DNA from: Anoxybacillus ayderensis
GTDB lineage: Bacteria > Bacillota > Bacilli > Bacillales > Anoxybacillaceae
Length of the DNA: 64,000 nucleotides
Direction of reading: 5' to 3'
Assembly (NCBI RefSeq): GCF_000833605.1
Contig: NZ_JXTG01000012.1
Location: 1 to 64,000, forward strand
A program made the position numbers and the translations under genes. The notes beneath the pieces were generated by a model. That model was not told where the DNA came from. It saw nothing but the letters and a program-made list of their open reading frames with translations, and did not search any database. Shown here in pieces: positions 1 through 9,536 of this stretch. Numbering within the stretch: position 1 is the first letter of the stretch; each line of letters opens with the position of its first letter.

Positions 1-157
1 GCAGTTGGGCTACCAATAAAAATTTAATATAGGCTTCTGTTGTCAGCTTTTTTGTGTAATAGTCCTGTTTCAATTCTTTGACTTGTTCGCTAAGTTTTTG
101 AATATTTATGGGTGAAACCCATTTACCAAATGATGAAATTAGTGTATTCTTGTCCAT
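1..157 (-). CDS. IS4-family transposase, N-terminal fragment (cut by window edge)
   Basis: The minus strand opens at an ATG at 157 and reads 52 codons to the window edge without a stop. The peptide starts MDKNTLISSFGKWVSPIN and continues to a TKKLTTEAYIKFLL segment. This resembles the N-terminus of IS4-family DDE transposases common in Geobacillus and Anoxybacillus. The catalytic DDE residues lie outside the window, so intactness cannot be judged. The insertion-sequence end should lie in the roughly 80 bases to the right of 157, but the terminal inverted repeat cannot be defined from one end. Confidence 0.7.
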   Translation of the reverse strand, partial: MDKNTLISSFGKWVSPINIQKLSEQVKELKQDYYTKKLTTEAYIKFLLVAQL

Positions 158-562
158 AACAGTTATCCTTTACGATTGGATTTGGACAGGAACCACCTGT
201 ACTTCCATTGTAAAGGATTTTTTTGTTTCGAAATCAATAAAAAATTGAACATTCTTAGTATTTTGAATCATCAGATTTAATTACTGCAATGCTAGTGATG
301 TGAACAATAAAAAATAGAACTGAACATATGTTATGCCCAGTTTCTTCCCCCTCGTTCAACACATATTTAACAATTTTTTCTTTGGCTCTGATATATTTTA
401 AACTTCACTACGACAAGATGCGGATGTTTTGCGGATGACTTGCTTCATTTTCTCATTGTCAAGAGAAACATTTTCATACGAACAAAAAAATTAAAGAAAT
501 CATGGTGTATACTTATATATACTGAATGCTCAAATGAAACACCCATATTGGAGGAGAAGAAA
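158..562. other. Intergenic region; likely holds the IS end, otherwise featureless
   Basis: About 400 AT-rich bases lie between the transposase start and the start chosen for the metallo-hydrolase. I see no convincing coding sequence or RNA gene. The left part (about 158-240) should contain the insertion-sequence terminus. The open frame continuing upstream of 563 from 440 has no ribosome binding site and is treated as non-coding. Confidence 0.4.
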
Positions 563-1489
563 ATGGGAAAACGATATGAAAATTTAGATGGGGTATGCAC
601 AACAAAAACATTTGCTGATTTACGGCGTTGGTATGCGGAAAGAAGACAAAAAAAGAAAGACTGGTCATACACTTTGCCTCGTGAACATATTGATTCTTTT
701 TTGCTACATACAAATAAAAACCAAACGTTGCTCACATGGATAGGACATGCGACATTTATTATTCAAATAAATGGCTTAACCATTGTTACAGATCCGGTTT
801 GGGCAAAACGATTAGGAACGATTCGCAGACTAACTGATCCGTCCATTCCGATTCATGATGTACCTCCCGCTGATGTCATATTAATTTCTCATAGCCACTA
901 TGACCATTTACATTTCTCAAGCATAAAACAGCTAAAAGGAAATCCTCTCATCCTCGTTCCAAGCGGGTTACGTTCTTCCTTTCTAAAAAGAGGGTTTGAA
1001 CGTGTCGTGGAATGCTGTTGGTGGGACACCGTTGTTGAACAAAATGTTTCGTTTACGTTCGTTCCTGCACAACACTGGTCAAAGCGGACACTATTTGATA
1101 CGAATACATCCCATTGGGGCGGATGGGTCATTGAAGGAAAAGAAAAACCAACGTTTTATTTTGCTGGAGATAGTGGATATTTTCGCGGATTTCGCGCGAT
1201 CGGGGAGCGTTTCCATATCGATTATGCGTTGCTGCCTATTGGGGCATATGAACCAGAATGGTTTATGGGGCCTCAACATGTGACACCAGAAGAAGCTGTA
1301 CAAGCATTTGTCGATTGCCGTGCAAAAACATTTATTCCGATGCATTACGGTACATTTCCACTCGCTGACGATACACCAAAAGAAGCGCTAGATCGCCTAT
1401 ATGCCGAATGGGAACGGCGCAACTTTCCAAGCGAGCAGCTATGTGTACCAAAACTTGGGGAAATCGTATATTGCGAAACCGCCACTTAA
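563..1489 (+). CDS. MBL-fold metal-dependent hydrolase (NAPE-PLD/UlaG-like)
   Basis: A 308-residue cytoplasmic protein of the metallo-beta-lactamase superfamily. The HSHYDHLH motif is the di-metal site (HxHxDH). It is preceded by a WIGHATFII strand and TDPVW, and followed by AGDSGYF and a late PMHYGTF histidine, the usual order in the NAPE-phospholipase-D-like/UlaG-like subgroup. The substrate is unknown; relatives cleave phosphodiesters or lactones. The frame is open from 440, but the ATG at 563 has a GGAGGAG site about 6 bases upstream and gives the usual family length, so it is taken as the start. The gene is monocistronic and converges on the ABC exporter to its right. Confidence 0.82.
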   Translation: MGKRYENLDGVCTTKTFADLRRWYAERRQKKKDWSYTLPREHIDSFLLHTNKNQTLLTWIGHATFIIQINGLTIVTDPVWAKRLGTIRRLTDPSIPIHDVPPADVILISHSHYDHLHFSSIKQLKGNPLILVPSGLRSSFLKRGFERVVECCWWDTVVEQNVSFTFVPAQHWSKRTLFDTNTSHWGGWVIEGKEKPTFYFAGDSGYFRGFRAIGERFHIDYALLPIGAYEPEWFMGPQHVTPEEAVQAFVDCRAKTFIPMHYGTFPLADDTPKEALDRLYAEWERRNFPSEQLCVPKLGEIVYCETAT

Positions 1490-1502
1490 TATGGCGGTTT
1501 CG
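1474..1502. terminator. Hairpin at the end of the metallo-hydrolase gene
   Basis: An 11-bp perfect inverted repeat (CGAAACCGCCA / TGGCGGTTTCG) with a 7-base loop spans the stop codon region. Neither side has a long T-tract, so it may be a weak bidirectional terminator or a 3'-end stabiliser for the two convergent genes. Confidence 0.45.
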
Positions 1503-1543
1503 ACAAATGTGTTTGACAAAACTAAAACAAGCTTTAAAAACTT

Positions 1544-3310
1544 TTATATACATACATCTTCGGTTAACCCATTTTGCAAGACGTACATCCGATAATATAA
1601 CCCTCGTTTTGCGAGCAGCTGTTGATGCGTGCCGCGCTCAACAATTTCACCTTGATGCAAAACGAGAATTTGATCGGCATCTTGAATCGTTGATAAGCGA
1701 TGGGCAATCGCAATCGTCGTTCGCCCTTTTCTCATCTTTTCGAGCGCTTGTTGAATGGCTTCCTCTGTTTCTGTATCGATATTTGCCGTTGCTTCATCAA
1801 GCACTAATATTTTCGGATTGATTGCAATCGTACGAGCAAATGCAATGAGTTGACGTTGGCCACTCGAAAACGTCGTCCCCCTCTCTGTCACGGGATGATC
1901 GTACCGTTTTGGCAATTTTTCAATAAACGAATGGGCTTGAACAAATGCCGCAGCTTGTTCTATATCTTCATCTGTCAAACGTTTATGATGAAGTCGAATG
2001 TTATCTCGCACCGTCCCATAAAACAAAAACGGATCTTGAAGGACAAGGCCGATATTTTTTCGCAATTCTCTTTTCGGATATGCTTTAATGGAATGTCCAT
2101 CAATCAAAATGTCACCGCGTTCAAACTCGTAAAAGCGCATGAGCAGTTGAATGATCGAACTTTTTCCGCTTCCTGTATGACCGACGAGCGCAACTGTTTC
2201 TCCAGGTCGAGCGATAAACGAAATATTTTTTAACACGTCGCGTTTTCCATCGTAACTAAACGATACATTGCGAAATTCCACCGTTCCTTTTTCAATAACA
2301 AGTGGTCGCTCATATTGTTTCGGTTCTTCTTCTCGTTCATCTAACAATTGAAACACGCGCGACGAAGCAACGAGCGCTTGCTGAAACATCGATAAACGCA
2401 TCATCATTTGGTTAATCGGTTCAAAAAAACGCTCTAAATAATTGACGAAGGCGTACAACACACCGATTTCAACCGGACTTTGAAAAGAAGAGATGCCAAA
2501 ATAACTTAAAACGACAATAAGCGAAAACACATAAACGACGTCTGTCGCTGGACGAAGCAATAAACTATCAAGTTTAATATTTTTCATTGCCGCTATATAA
2601 TGTTTTTCGTTAATGTCTCCAAATTGCTCTCTCATTCGCTTTTGTTGGCGGAACGCTTGGATAATCGCCATACCTTGAAGCGACTCATTTAACTTTGCAT
2701 TTAGCTGGCTTAACCGCTCACGCAAATCGCTATAAAACACCGAGCTATACTTTCTATACGTACGAATAATGATATAAATAACCGGTAAAATCACTAAACA
2801 AAAAGTAGCTAAACGAACATCGAGCAAAAACATCGCAACGAATACACCGACTAAGAAAAAAGCACTTTGGATAAATGTGACGAGCACTTCAACAAACATT
2901 TCTTTAATCGCTTCCGTATCATTTGTCACTCGCGATACGATACTTCCCGCTGGCGTCCGATCAAAATAGCGCATTCCTAACGATTGTACTTTAGAAAAAA
3001 CATCGATACGAAGTTGTTGAATAATTTTTAGTGCAATTTCTTGAAACTTTAACAATTGAAAATAAGATAGAACGACTTTCCCAATGTGGATCGCGACGTA
3101 AGCGGCTGCTAATCCGATCATTGCCTGAAGCGGAAATGTCATATGTGTTAAGTAGTCATCAATAAACACTTTTACAATAATCGGACCGAGCACTTCGCCC
3201 GCAGTCGTTAAGGCTAAAAGAAAAAAAGCAAAAAACAGTGACTTTCGATGCGGTATCGCATAGCTCATGAGCCGCATAAACACTTGCCGTTGATTCATAT
3301 TCGATCTCAT
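1544..3310 (-). CDS. yheH: ABC exporter half-transporter, second subunit (YheH/BmrD-like)
   Basis: A 588-residue type IV ABC half-transporter. An N-terminal six-helix membrane domain (about residues 15-310) precedes an ATPase domain with Walker A GHTGSGKS, Walker B LVLDEATA and an altered signature SSGQRQ instead of LSGGQ. In B. subtilis, YheH (BmrD) pairs with YheI (BmrC) as a heterodimeric multidrug exporter whose two ATP sites are not equivalent. The start overlaps the stop of the upstream subunit by four bases (ATGA), which indicates translational coupling and equal stoichiometry. It is shorter than the B. subtilis YheH I recall (about 670 residues), so orthology is likely but not certain. 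Confidence 0.82.
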   Translation of the reverse strand: MRSNMNQRQVFMRLMSYAIPHRKSLFFAFFLLALTTAGEVLGPIIVKVFIDDYLTHMTFPLQAMIGLAAAYVAIHIGKVVLSYFQLLKFQEIALKIIQQLRIDVFSKVQSLGMRYFDRTPAGSIVSRVTNDTEAIKEMFVEVLVTFIQSAFFLVGVFVAMFLLDVRLATFCLVILPVIYIIIRTYRKYSSVFYSDLRERLSQLNAKLNESLQGMAIIQAFRQQKRMREQFGDINEKHYIAAMKNIKLDSLLLRPATDVVYVFSLIVVLSYFGISSFQSPVEIGVLYAFVNYLERFFEPINQMMMRLSMFQQALVASSRVFQLLDEREEEPKQYERPLVIEKGTVEFRNVSFSYDGKRDVLKNISFIARPGETVALVGHTGSGKSSIIQLLMRFYEFERGDILIDGHSIKAYPKRELRKNIGLVLQDPFLFYGTVRDNIRLHHKRLTDEDIEQAAAFVQAHSFIEKLPKRYDHPVTERGTTFSSGQRQLIAFARTIAINPKILVLDEATANIDTETEEAIQQALEKMRKGRTTIAIAHRLSTIQDADQILVLHQGEIVERGTHQQLLAKRGLYYRMYVLQNGLTEDVCI

Positions 3311-5061
3311 TGTACACCTCCACGTTCCACAAACTGTTCAAGCTGTTGGCGAACGTACATATCTCGATACCAACCGTCTTTGGAAACAAGCTCTTCGTGC
3401 GTACCTCGCTGAACAATGTTTCCATCTTCAAGCACTAAAATTAAATGCGCGTGTTGAATAGCACTTAACCGATGCGTCGCAATAATCGTCGTTTTGCCTG
3501 CCCGATTTTCTTTCAACGCCCGTAAAATGCGCTCTTCCGTTTGAGCATCAACAGCGGATAGTGAATCGTCTAAAATAAGCACTTCCGGATCAAGGAGCAA
3601 TGCACGCGCAATCGATAGCCGTTGCTTTTGTCCTCCAGATAAAGACACACCTCTTTCACCAACAACTGTTTCGTACCCTTCTGGAAACTGTACAATATCA
3701 TCGTGCACTTGAGCGAGTTTGGCAACATGCTCTATTTCTTCTTGACTCGCATCTGGTCGAGCAAAAGCAATATTGTCACGAATGGAGGCAGAAAAAAGAA
3801 AATGATCTTGTGGTACATAACCAATGGCTTCGCGCAATCGTTCTAACCGATATTGTGTAATGGAATGTCCGCCAAAATAAACGTCCCCATCCATTCCAAC
3901 AAACTCGCGCAATAATACTTTTAAAAGCGTTGTCTTTCCGGCTCCTGTTTTCCCAACAATCCCTAACGTTTCTCCTTTTTTTAACGTAAACTGAATATGC
4001 TGTAATGTTGGCTTCGTTTCATTCGGATACGTAAAGGAACGAATGTCGTACGTGATGTCGCCTGTCGGTACTTCATCAATTAATCCTTCATTTTCTTGTA
4101 TATCTGGTTTTTCACGCAATAACGAGGAAACACGGTCATACGAAGCGCGACCGCGTTCGACAATATTAAATAGCCATCCGAACGCTAACATTGGCCAAAT
4201 GAGAAGTCCTAAGTACATCGTAAAAGAAACGAGTTGCCCAATTGTCAACTCTCCTTGAACGACAAAACGAGCACCAAAAACAATCGCTAAAAAAAACGAC
4301 ACGCCGACAATGAGCGAAATCGTTGGATCAAACAATGAATCAATGCGAGCAACCGCCATATTTTTTTGAACGACGTCATCCGCTTGTACTCGAAACGATT
4401 CGATTTCTTCTTTTTCTTGTCCGAACGTTTTTATTACTTTCATGCCCGCAATGCTTTCTTGCACTTTATCGTTTAAAGCAGAAAATGCCTCTTGCGCATG
4501 ATGAAAACGTTGATGAAGCAACGACCCGTAATAGCTTGTTAAATAAGCCATAAGCGGCATTGGCAATAAACAAATGAGCGTCAGTTTCCAGCTAATCGTA
4601 AATGCCATCGTCGCAATGACAAAACCCCCGATGCATAGTGAATCGACAAGCGTTAAGACGCCAACACCCGCTGTTTGCTGAATCGCTTGTAAATCATTTG
4701 TCGCATGTGCCATTAAATCACCGATGCGGCGGTTTTGGTAAAATGACGGAGACATCGTTGTAAAGTGACCGTACAGCCGATCGCGCAAAAGCCGAGCAAG
4801 CTTCGCTGCTGATCCGAAAATCATCGTCCGCCAAACGTAACGACAACCGTACATACAAATCGCTACACCTGCGAGCAAGCTTAACCACGTAGCGAGCTTT
4901 TCTTTCGTCAGTTCCCCCGCTTTTACAGCATCAACAACGTGCCCAATCACTTTCGGTGGGACAAGCTCAAGCAACGATACAATCGCAAGCAATATAATTC
5001 CGATCATATACGCTTTTTTTTCTTGCTTAAAAAACCACATTAAGTCCAAAAATACTTTCAC
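3307..5061 (-). CDS. yheI: ABC exporter half-transporter, first subunit (YheI/BmrC-like)
   Basis: A 584-residue half-transporter, the same size as B. subtilis YheI (BmrC) and very similar throughout, for example in NDLQAIQQTAGVGVLTLVDS. It has six membrane helices and then an ATPase domain with GKTGAGKTT and a normal LSGGQKQR signature. Walker B is LILDDSLSAVD: the catalytic glutamate is replaced by aspartate, the BmrC hallmark of a degenerate ATP site. The start is a GTG at 5061 behind AGGGATGG. It is the first gene of a two-gene operon. Drug export is inferred from the family. In B. subtilis the pair is induced by ribosome-targeting antibiotics through a leader peptide; I could not identify such a leader here. 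Confidence 0.85.
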   Translation of the reverse strand: MKVFLDLMWFFKQEKKAYMIGIILLAIVSLLELVPPKVIGHVVDAVKAGELTKEKLATWLSLLAGVAICMYGCRYVWRTMIFGSAAKLARLLRDRLYGHFTTMSPSFYQNRRIGDLMAHATNDLQAIQQTAGVGVLTLVDSLCIGGFVIATMAFTISWKLTLICLLPMPLMAYLTSYYGSLLHQRFHHAQEAFSALNDKVQESIAGMKVIKTFGQEKEEIESFRVQADDVVQKNMAVARIDSLFDPTISLIVGVSFFLAIVFGARFVVQGELTIGQLVSFTMYLGLLIWPMLAFGWLFNIVERGRASYDRVSSLLREKPDIQENEGLIDEVPTGDITYDIRSFTYPNETKPTLQHIQFTLKKGETLGIVGKTGAGKTTLLKVLLREFVGMDGDVYFGGHSITQYRLERLREAIGYVPQDHFLFSASIRDNIAFARPDASQEEIEHVAKLAQVHDDIVQFPEGYETVVGERGVSLSGGQKQRLSIARALLLDPEVLILDDSLSAVDAQTEERILRALKENRAGKTTIIATHRLSAIQHAHLILVLEDGNIVQRGTHEELVSKDGWYRDMYVRQQLEQFVERGGVQ

Positions 5062-5240
5062 ATTCCATCCCTACTTTCTCACATGCCCATTGTCGTTTCG
5101 TCCTATTTTATCAAATATTCCAAAAATAAGAAAGCTTTTTGCTATGTCAATATATAAATCCCATTGTTGTTGTCGCATACTTTTACATATGCAGGTCAAT
5201 CTAAAAAAGACCAGAACAAAAAAGAAAGGTGGCTATCGCA

Positions 5241-6461
5241 ATGGATTTACAAACAGGAAAGTTATATTGGCCAACGACATTTCTCGATGTTCCATCGTAT
5301 CCCCCTCTTGAGAACGACATACAATGCGACGTGTTGATTGTCGGAGCGGGCGGTTCAGGAGCGTTATGCGCCTATTATTTAAGTGAAACAAATTTAGACG
5401 TTGTTGTGGTCGATAAACGAAAAGCAGGATACGGAAGTACGATGACAAATACAGCACTGATTCAATGTCTCGGTGATAAAATGTTTTTTGAACTCGTTAA
5501 CAGCTTTGGCGAAACGTATGCCGCACGTCATTTAACGCTTTGTCAACAAGCCGTCGATGAACTTGAACGGGCAGCAAATTGCTTACATATCGATGTGGAA
5601 TTTCAAAGAAGGGATAGTTTGTATTATGCAAGCGTGGCCGAAGATGTCCAAAAGCTTGAAAAAGAATATACAGCGTTAAAAAAACAAGGCTATCCTGTTG
5701 TCTGGTTGAATGAACAACAAATTCGTAGCCATTACCCATTTGCAAAACATGCTGCTTTATATACAACGGGGGATGGAGAATTAAACCCATATAAATTGAC
5801 AATTGGTTTATTGGAATATGCAAAACAACGTGGCGTGCGTATTTTCGAAGAAACAGAAATCAACGGAAAAAAACTCGAACAACATATGGCAACATGTTAT
5901 ACGAAAAATGGGCATTCCATTCAAGCTCGGAAAGTCATTTTTGCCGCAGGCTACGAAACGTTAGAAGTGAAACAAGAAAAAAAAGCGTTACTCGTTAGTT
6001 CGTATGCGGTTATTACAAATCGAGTTGAAGATTTTTCAAGTTGGTATAAACGAACGCTCATTTGGGAGACAGCCCGTCCGTATGTATATATGCGAACAAC
6101 GGCTGACGATCGCATTATTATCGGAGGGCTTGATGAGAATACAGCGTATGCGGATGATCGCGACGCTAAGCTTATGCATAAAAAAGAACGACTGATCGAG
6201 GAATTTCATCGACTTTTCCTCGATATTCGCGTCGTTCCTGAATTTTATTTAGCTGCCTTTTACGGTGGGACGCATGATGGTCTTCCGATGATTGGTGTGT
6301 ACGATTCCTTTCCAAACTGTTATTTCGTCTATGCTTACGGAGATAACGGAACCGTGTATAGCACAGTCCTTGCTCAAATTTTACGCGACGTCATTACAGA
6401 AAAACAAAACGATGACTTTTATTTATATATGCAAACAAGACCGAAACTCCCACAAACATAA
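5241..6461 (+). CDS. FAD-dependent oxidoreductase of the DAO (glycine/D-amino-acid oxidase-like) family
   Basis: A 406-residue flavoprotein. An N-terminal Rossmann motif, DVLIVGAGGSGALCAYYLSE, binds FAD and ends at VVVVDKR, the acidic end of the second strand. The C-terminal part holds a second DAO segment (IIGGLDENTAY and GGTHDGLPMIG). The substrate cannot be read from the sequence; relatives oxidise amines or amino acids such as glycine or sarcosine. It has no Rieske domain, unlike some longer homologues. The ATG at 5241 is chosen because GAAAGGTGG lies 8 bases upstream; the in-frame GTG at 5229 falls inside that site. The gene is single, and ends in a hairpin shared with cotSA. Confidence 0.78.
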   Translation: MDLQTGKLYWPTTFLDVPSYPPLENDIQCDVLIVGAGGSGALCAYYLSETNLDVVVVDKRKAGYGSTMTNTALIQCLGDKMFFELVNSFGETYAARHLTLCQQAVDELERAANCLHIDVEFQRRDSLYYASVAEDVQKLEKEYTALKKQGYPVVWLNEQQIRSHYPFAKHAALYTTGDGELNPYKLTIGLLEYAKQRGVRIFEETEINGKKLEQHMATCYTKNGHSIQARKVIFAAGYETLEVKQEKKALLVSSYAVITNRVEDFSSWYKRTLIWETARPYVYMRTTADDRIIIGGLDENTAYADDRDAKLMHKKERLIEEFHRLFLDIRVVPEFYLAAFYGGTHDGLPMIGVYDSFPNCYFVYAYGDNGTVYSTVLAQILRDVITEKQNDDFYLYMQTRPKLPQT

Positions 6462-6473
6462 GTGGGAGTTTTA
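6444..6473. terminator. Bidirectional terminator between the oxidoreductase and cotSA
   Basis: A 10-bp perfect stem (AAACTCCCAC / GTGGGAGTTT) has the stop codon of the plus-strand gene in its loop and the cotSA stop at its right edge. Short T/A runs flank both arms, so it can end transcription from both sides. Confidence 0.8.
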
Positions 6474-7781
6474 TGTCGTAATCGCCCATACAAATGCTTT
6501 TTTTCTTTTTTTGTTTAACACTATTTCTTCTTCAATTGGCTGTAAAGATGGTAAAACTGGCTCGGTCGGCTGTTTTTCAACGACTTGCTCAACGATTTCT
6601 TCAACAGAAACAGTTGCTTGTATTGGCGAAAGCTCAGTTTGTTCGACATGTTGCCATACACGGAGTAGGTCTGATGCCACGCGCTCCCAACGATAAAGTG
6701 ATGTTGCTAATTTACGCCCGTTTTCTCCCATTTTTTTCATTAGAGTACGATTGGACAACACATATGCCATTTTTTCCACAAAGTCTTGCGGATCTTCTGG
6801 TCTTTCGACAACAACACCATTTTCATTTGGAACGATGACCTCTGGATTGCCACCACGAGCAGTTGTAACAATCGGAAGCCCGGCTGCCATCGCTTCATAA
6901 TGAACGCGAGCAAGCGGCTCTTGCCATTGCGACGTACAAACAAATAAATCAGCTGCGGCAAACCAATGTTGAATTTCATTTGGCGGCACAAATCCTGTCG
7001 CCACAACAGGAATAGGTAATCTTTTAGCTAACGAACGAACGTAAGCAATATAGTCCGTCGTCCCTTCTTCACTAAACCATTTGCTTCCGACGATGACGAG
7101 CGCTAAGTCGTTAAATCGCTTCGCAAGTTCCGGCAACGCTTGAATCAGTTTGTCAACCCCTTTATTTGGCGACAAACGCCCAGCAAATAAAATGACTGTT
7201 TTTTGATCGATCCCATGCGCCTGACGTAGTTTCTTACGAATCGGTGCCATATTCGGATGATTCCCTGGTAAAAATCGATCGGAATCGACACCTGAGTAAA
7301 TCGTTCTCAATTTTCCCTCTGCTTCTGGATATAGGTCGCGAATGACTTGACCGATATAGTCGCTAATAGTGACAATCGCACATACTTGCTTCACGACTTC
7401 CTCTGCTTCTTCACGATTGATTTTCGTAGGTTGAAACATATCGTTATGCATGCTCAGCGTAATTTTTGTATGAGGAGCAACTTGACGAATTGGTAAAACG
7501 AGACGTGGGCGGTTAAAAATGTGGATAAGATCGAACGAATGAGCTTGCACGTATTGAACGACGTGTTCGAGATATATGTCAAATATCCCACCCGGAACGC
7601 GTACATAATGAATGCCGTCGATCGTTTCTTCATTTGGCAGTGTTTCATGTTGTACACCTAATACCGTAATACGATGTGCGCGGTGAAGATGGGGGAGGAT
7701 GCCAGCAATATACGTTTGAATCGCACCACCGAGCACGGGAGGAACAGGTAGCTTTTCTGTACAAATCATTAAAATGTTCAT
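6471..7781 (-). CDS. cotSA: Spore coat glycosyltransferase CotSA (GT4 family)
   Basis: A 436-residue group 1 glycosyltransferase with the GT-B fold. It shows TEKLPVPPVLGGAIQTY near the N-terminus, the nucleotide-sugar motif FAGRLSPNKGVDKL, and a C-terminal SQWQEPLARVHYEAMAAGLP block almost identical to B. subtilis CotSA. CotSA is a spore-coat protein made in the mother cell. Residues after about 375 form an extra Glu/Pro-rich tail ending KKRKKAFVWAITT that the B. subtilis protein (about 377 residues) lacks. The ATG at 7781 has a GGAAGGAG site and overlaps the cotS stop (ATGA), so the two are co-translated. The sugar and acceptor are unknown. Confidence 0.85.
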   Translation of the reverse strand: MNILMICTEKLPVPPVLGGAIQTYIAGILPHLHRAHRITVLGVQHETLPNEETIDGIHYVRVPGGIFDIYLEHVVQYVQAHSFDLIHIFNRPRLVLPIRQVAPHTKITLSMHNDMFQPTKINREEAEEVVKQVCAIVTISDYIGQVIRDLYPEAEGKLRTIYSGVDSDRFLPGNHPNMAPIRKKLRQAHGIDQKTVILFAGRLSPNKGVDKLIQALPELAKRFNDLALVIVGSKWFSEEGTTDYIAYVRSLAKRLPIPVVATGFVPPNEIQHWFAAADLFVCTSQWQEPLARVHYEAMAAGLPIVTTARGGNPEVIVPNENGVVVERPEDPQDFVEKMAYVLSNRTLMKKMGENGRKLATSLYRWERVASDLLRVWQHVEQTELSPIQATVSVEEIVEQVVEKQPTEPVLPSLQPIEEEIVLNKKRKKAFVWAITT

Positions 7782-8869
7782 CTGTTTCTGTTCTCCTTCC
7801 AATCGTTTTCAATTTCCGCAAGAACCGGCCATTTCGTTTCATCCGTTGCAACAATGATCTCAATGAGTTGCATCGTTTGTTCCGTTAAAAATAACTCTGG
7901 CTCATATACGACTTCTTTTAAGTTTTTGTAAAATTCATTCGGAAGTGACAAATCAATCATCAATATGTCATATAATGAAGCGTCAATTGGATTGGCTTCA
8001 TGATACGCTCGAATCATCTCTCGCACCCATTGAGCGTCCCAACGGTATAAATCAGCCATCGTACCAGAAATCAGTTTTCGTAAATCTCGAATGGGCAAAT
8101 CGTACGCGACACCATCTAAATCGATAATCCACATGCCATTCGCACCCATTTGTCCGTTCGACCACCCATAATCTTGATGCACTAATCCCCATTCACTATG
8201 TCCAAGTTCAACTAATTGGTCATACGGAGATTGTTGTAGTCTAGTGAAACTTTCGCGCGCCTGCGCCTGAAAGCGGTCGACAACTTCCAATAACATCGCG
8301 CTTGCAGGCATCTCTTTATACGCCTTCGCTAATTGGCGAAACCAGTCCATTTTGTTTATCGTTTTTTCGTACGTTTTCGGCCATTTATACAGCCGGGACG
8401 CGATTTCTGCTCCTTTTGGAGGAACGTATCCTTTACTTAAACGATGAAATTCACCAAGTGCATAACAAAGCTGTTTTGCCCCTTCTAAATCTTTCGTTAC
8501 AGGAAATAACGGCTCGATCCATTCCGCAACAAACCATAGCTTCCCTCCAGCCTCCACATAATCCGTTCCTTCTTTCGTTTGAACAATCGGTGGGACATTT
8601 GCTTTTTGCACATCGACTAAATATCGCTGAGCGCCAAGGCTAAACAAACTGCGTGTTGGACGACGATGAAGCAATTTTAAACTTTTTGGCCCTTTGTTCG
8701 TTTCTAACTTCCAAATGGCTCCTCCTTTATCCGGTTTCGTCGTGACGACTTGCCTACTTTGAACAGATAAATCATAATGACGCAAAACATCTTCTGCCAT
8801 TTGTTCAATATAATCCGGTACGAAAAACTCATGCATCGTTTCATCTACGATCCAAGGTTCAATGAACAT
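7778..8869 (-). CDS. cotS: CotS-family spore coat protein (kinase-like fold)
   Basis: A 363-residue protein of the CotS/YutH bacterial spore kinase family, related to aminoglycoside phosphotransferases. The kinase-like core is visible: GGAIWKLETNKG with the ATP-site lysine region, then LVHQDYGWSNGQMG as the catalytic loop and WIIDLDGVAYD as the metal-binding DFG equivalent. The family sits in the spore coat, and catalytic activity is known for only some members (CotH-type kinases are different). The ATG at 8869 is chosen because AGGAGGGG precedes it; the upstream in-frame codons would swallow that site. It is the first gene of the cotS-cotSA operon. A mother-cell sigma factor promoter is expected but I could not assign one. 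Confidence 0.82.
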   Translation of the reverse strand: MFIEPWIVDETMHEFFVPDYIEQMAEDVLRHYDLSVQSRQVVTTKPDKGGAIWKLETNKGPKSLKLLHRRPTRSLFSLGAQRYLVDVQKANVPPIVQTKEGTDYVEAGGKLWFVAEWIEPLFPVTKDLEGAKQLCYALGEFHRLSKGYVPPKGAEIASRLYKWPKTYEKTINKMDWFRQLAKAYKEMPASAMLLEVVDRFQAQARESFTRLQQSPYDQLVELGHSEWGLVHQDYGWSNGQMGANGMWIIDLDGVAYDLPIRDLRKLISGTMADLYRWDAQWVREMIRAYHEANPIDASLYDILMIDLSLPNEFYKNLKEVVYEPELFLTEQTMQLIEIIVATDETKWPVLAEIENDWKENRNR

Positions 8870-8953
8870 ATAACCCCTCCTATTTGGCGTCAATCTCTAC
8901 TATCTCAGCATATGCACTATACAAAAATCGGTATAGACAAATCGATTACGCCC

Positions 8954-8989
8954 AACAAAAAACCGTCTCTTTTTCATTCAGAGACGGGT
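8954..8989 (-). terminator. Terminator of the glutathione peroxidase gene
   Basis: The stem CCGTCTCT / AGAGACGG encloses the stop codon of the upstream gene and is followed on the minus strand by a run of six T residues. It is a typical intrinsic terminator that also insulates the cotS promoter region. Confidence 0.82.
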
Positions 8990-9468
8990 TCATGAAGCAA
9001 CGATTCAATATGTTGTTCAAGCTCGAACGGCTTTGTCGTTGGGGCAAACCGCGCAATCACTTGACCTTTGCGATCAACTAAAAACTTTGTAAAGTTCCAT
9101 TTCACCGCTTTCGTTCCTAACACACCTGGCGCTTGTTCCGTTAAGTAAATGAAGAGCGGATGAGCGTTTGGACCGTTTACGTCTACTTTCGCAAACATCG
9201 GAAACGTCACACCGTAATTGAGTTGACAAAACTGTGAGATGTCATCCTCTGATCCCGGTTCTTGATTTCCGAATTGATTGCACGGAAAACCGAGCACAAC
9301 AAAGCCTCGTTCTTTATACTTGTCGTACAATTGTTGCAATTGTTCGTATTGTGGCGTCAACCCACATTTGCTTGCTGTATTGACAATTAATAATACTTTT
9401 CCTTTATACTGCGCTAACGATTGCTCTTCCCCTTGAATTGTACGTACATGAAAATCGTAAATGCTCAT
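8974..9468 (-). CDS. bsaA: Glutathione peroxidase-family thiol peroxidase (BsaA-like)
   Basis: A 164-residue cytoplasmic peroxidase of normal family length. The catalytic cysteine is Cys35 in [11 protein letters not shown]. The active-site glutamine lies in CNQFGNQEP and the tryptophan/asparagine in KWNFTKFLV, so the full Cys-Gln-Trp-Asn tetrad is present. In bacilli that lack glutathione, such enzymes usually act as thioredoxin-dependent peroxidases that reduce hydroperoxides; this is inference. The start ATG has a GGGAGGAATG site. The gene is monocistronic, ends in its own terminator, and is transcribed divergently from the nitrilase-GNAT pair. Confidence 0.9.
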   Translation of the reverse strand: MSIYDFHVRTIQGEEQSLAQYKGKVLLIVNTASKCGLTPQYEQLQQLYDKYKERGFVVLGFPCNQFGNQEPGSEDDISQFCQLNYGVTFPMFAKVDVNGPNAHPLFIYLTEQAPGVLGTKAVKWNFTKFLVDRKGQVIARFAPTTKPFELEQHIESLLHEPVSE

Positions 9469-9536
9469 TTTTCATTCCTCCCTTAACGCTATTGTAACAC
9501 ATCGATCATTTTTTCTACACAAACGATGCTTCGATT

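Noticed and set aside
440-562. Long open frame upstream of the metallo-hydrolase as N-terminal extension
   Set aside because: No ribosome site precedes 440, and the extension is unlike the family; the ATG at 563 has GGAGGAG.
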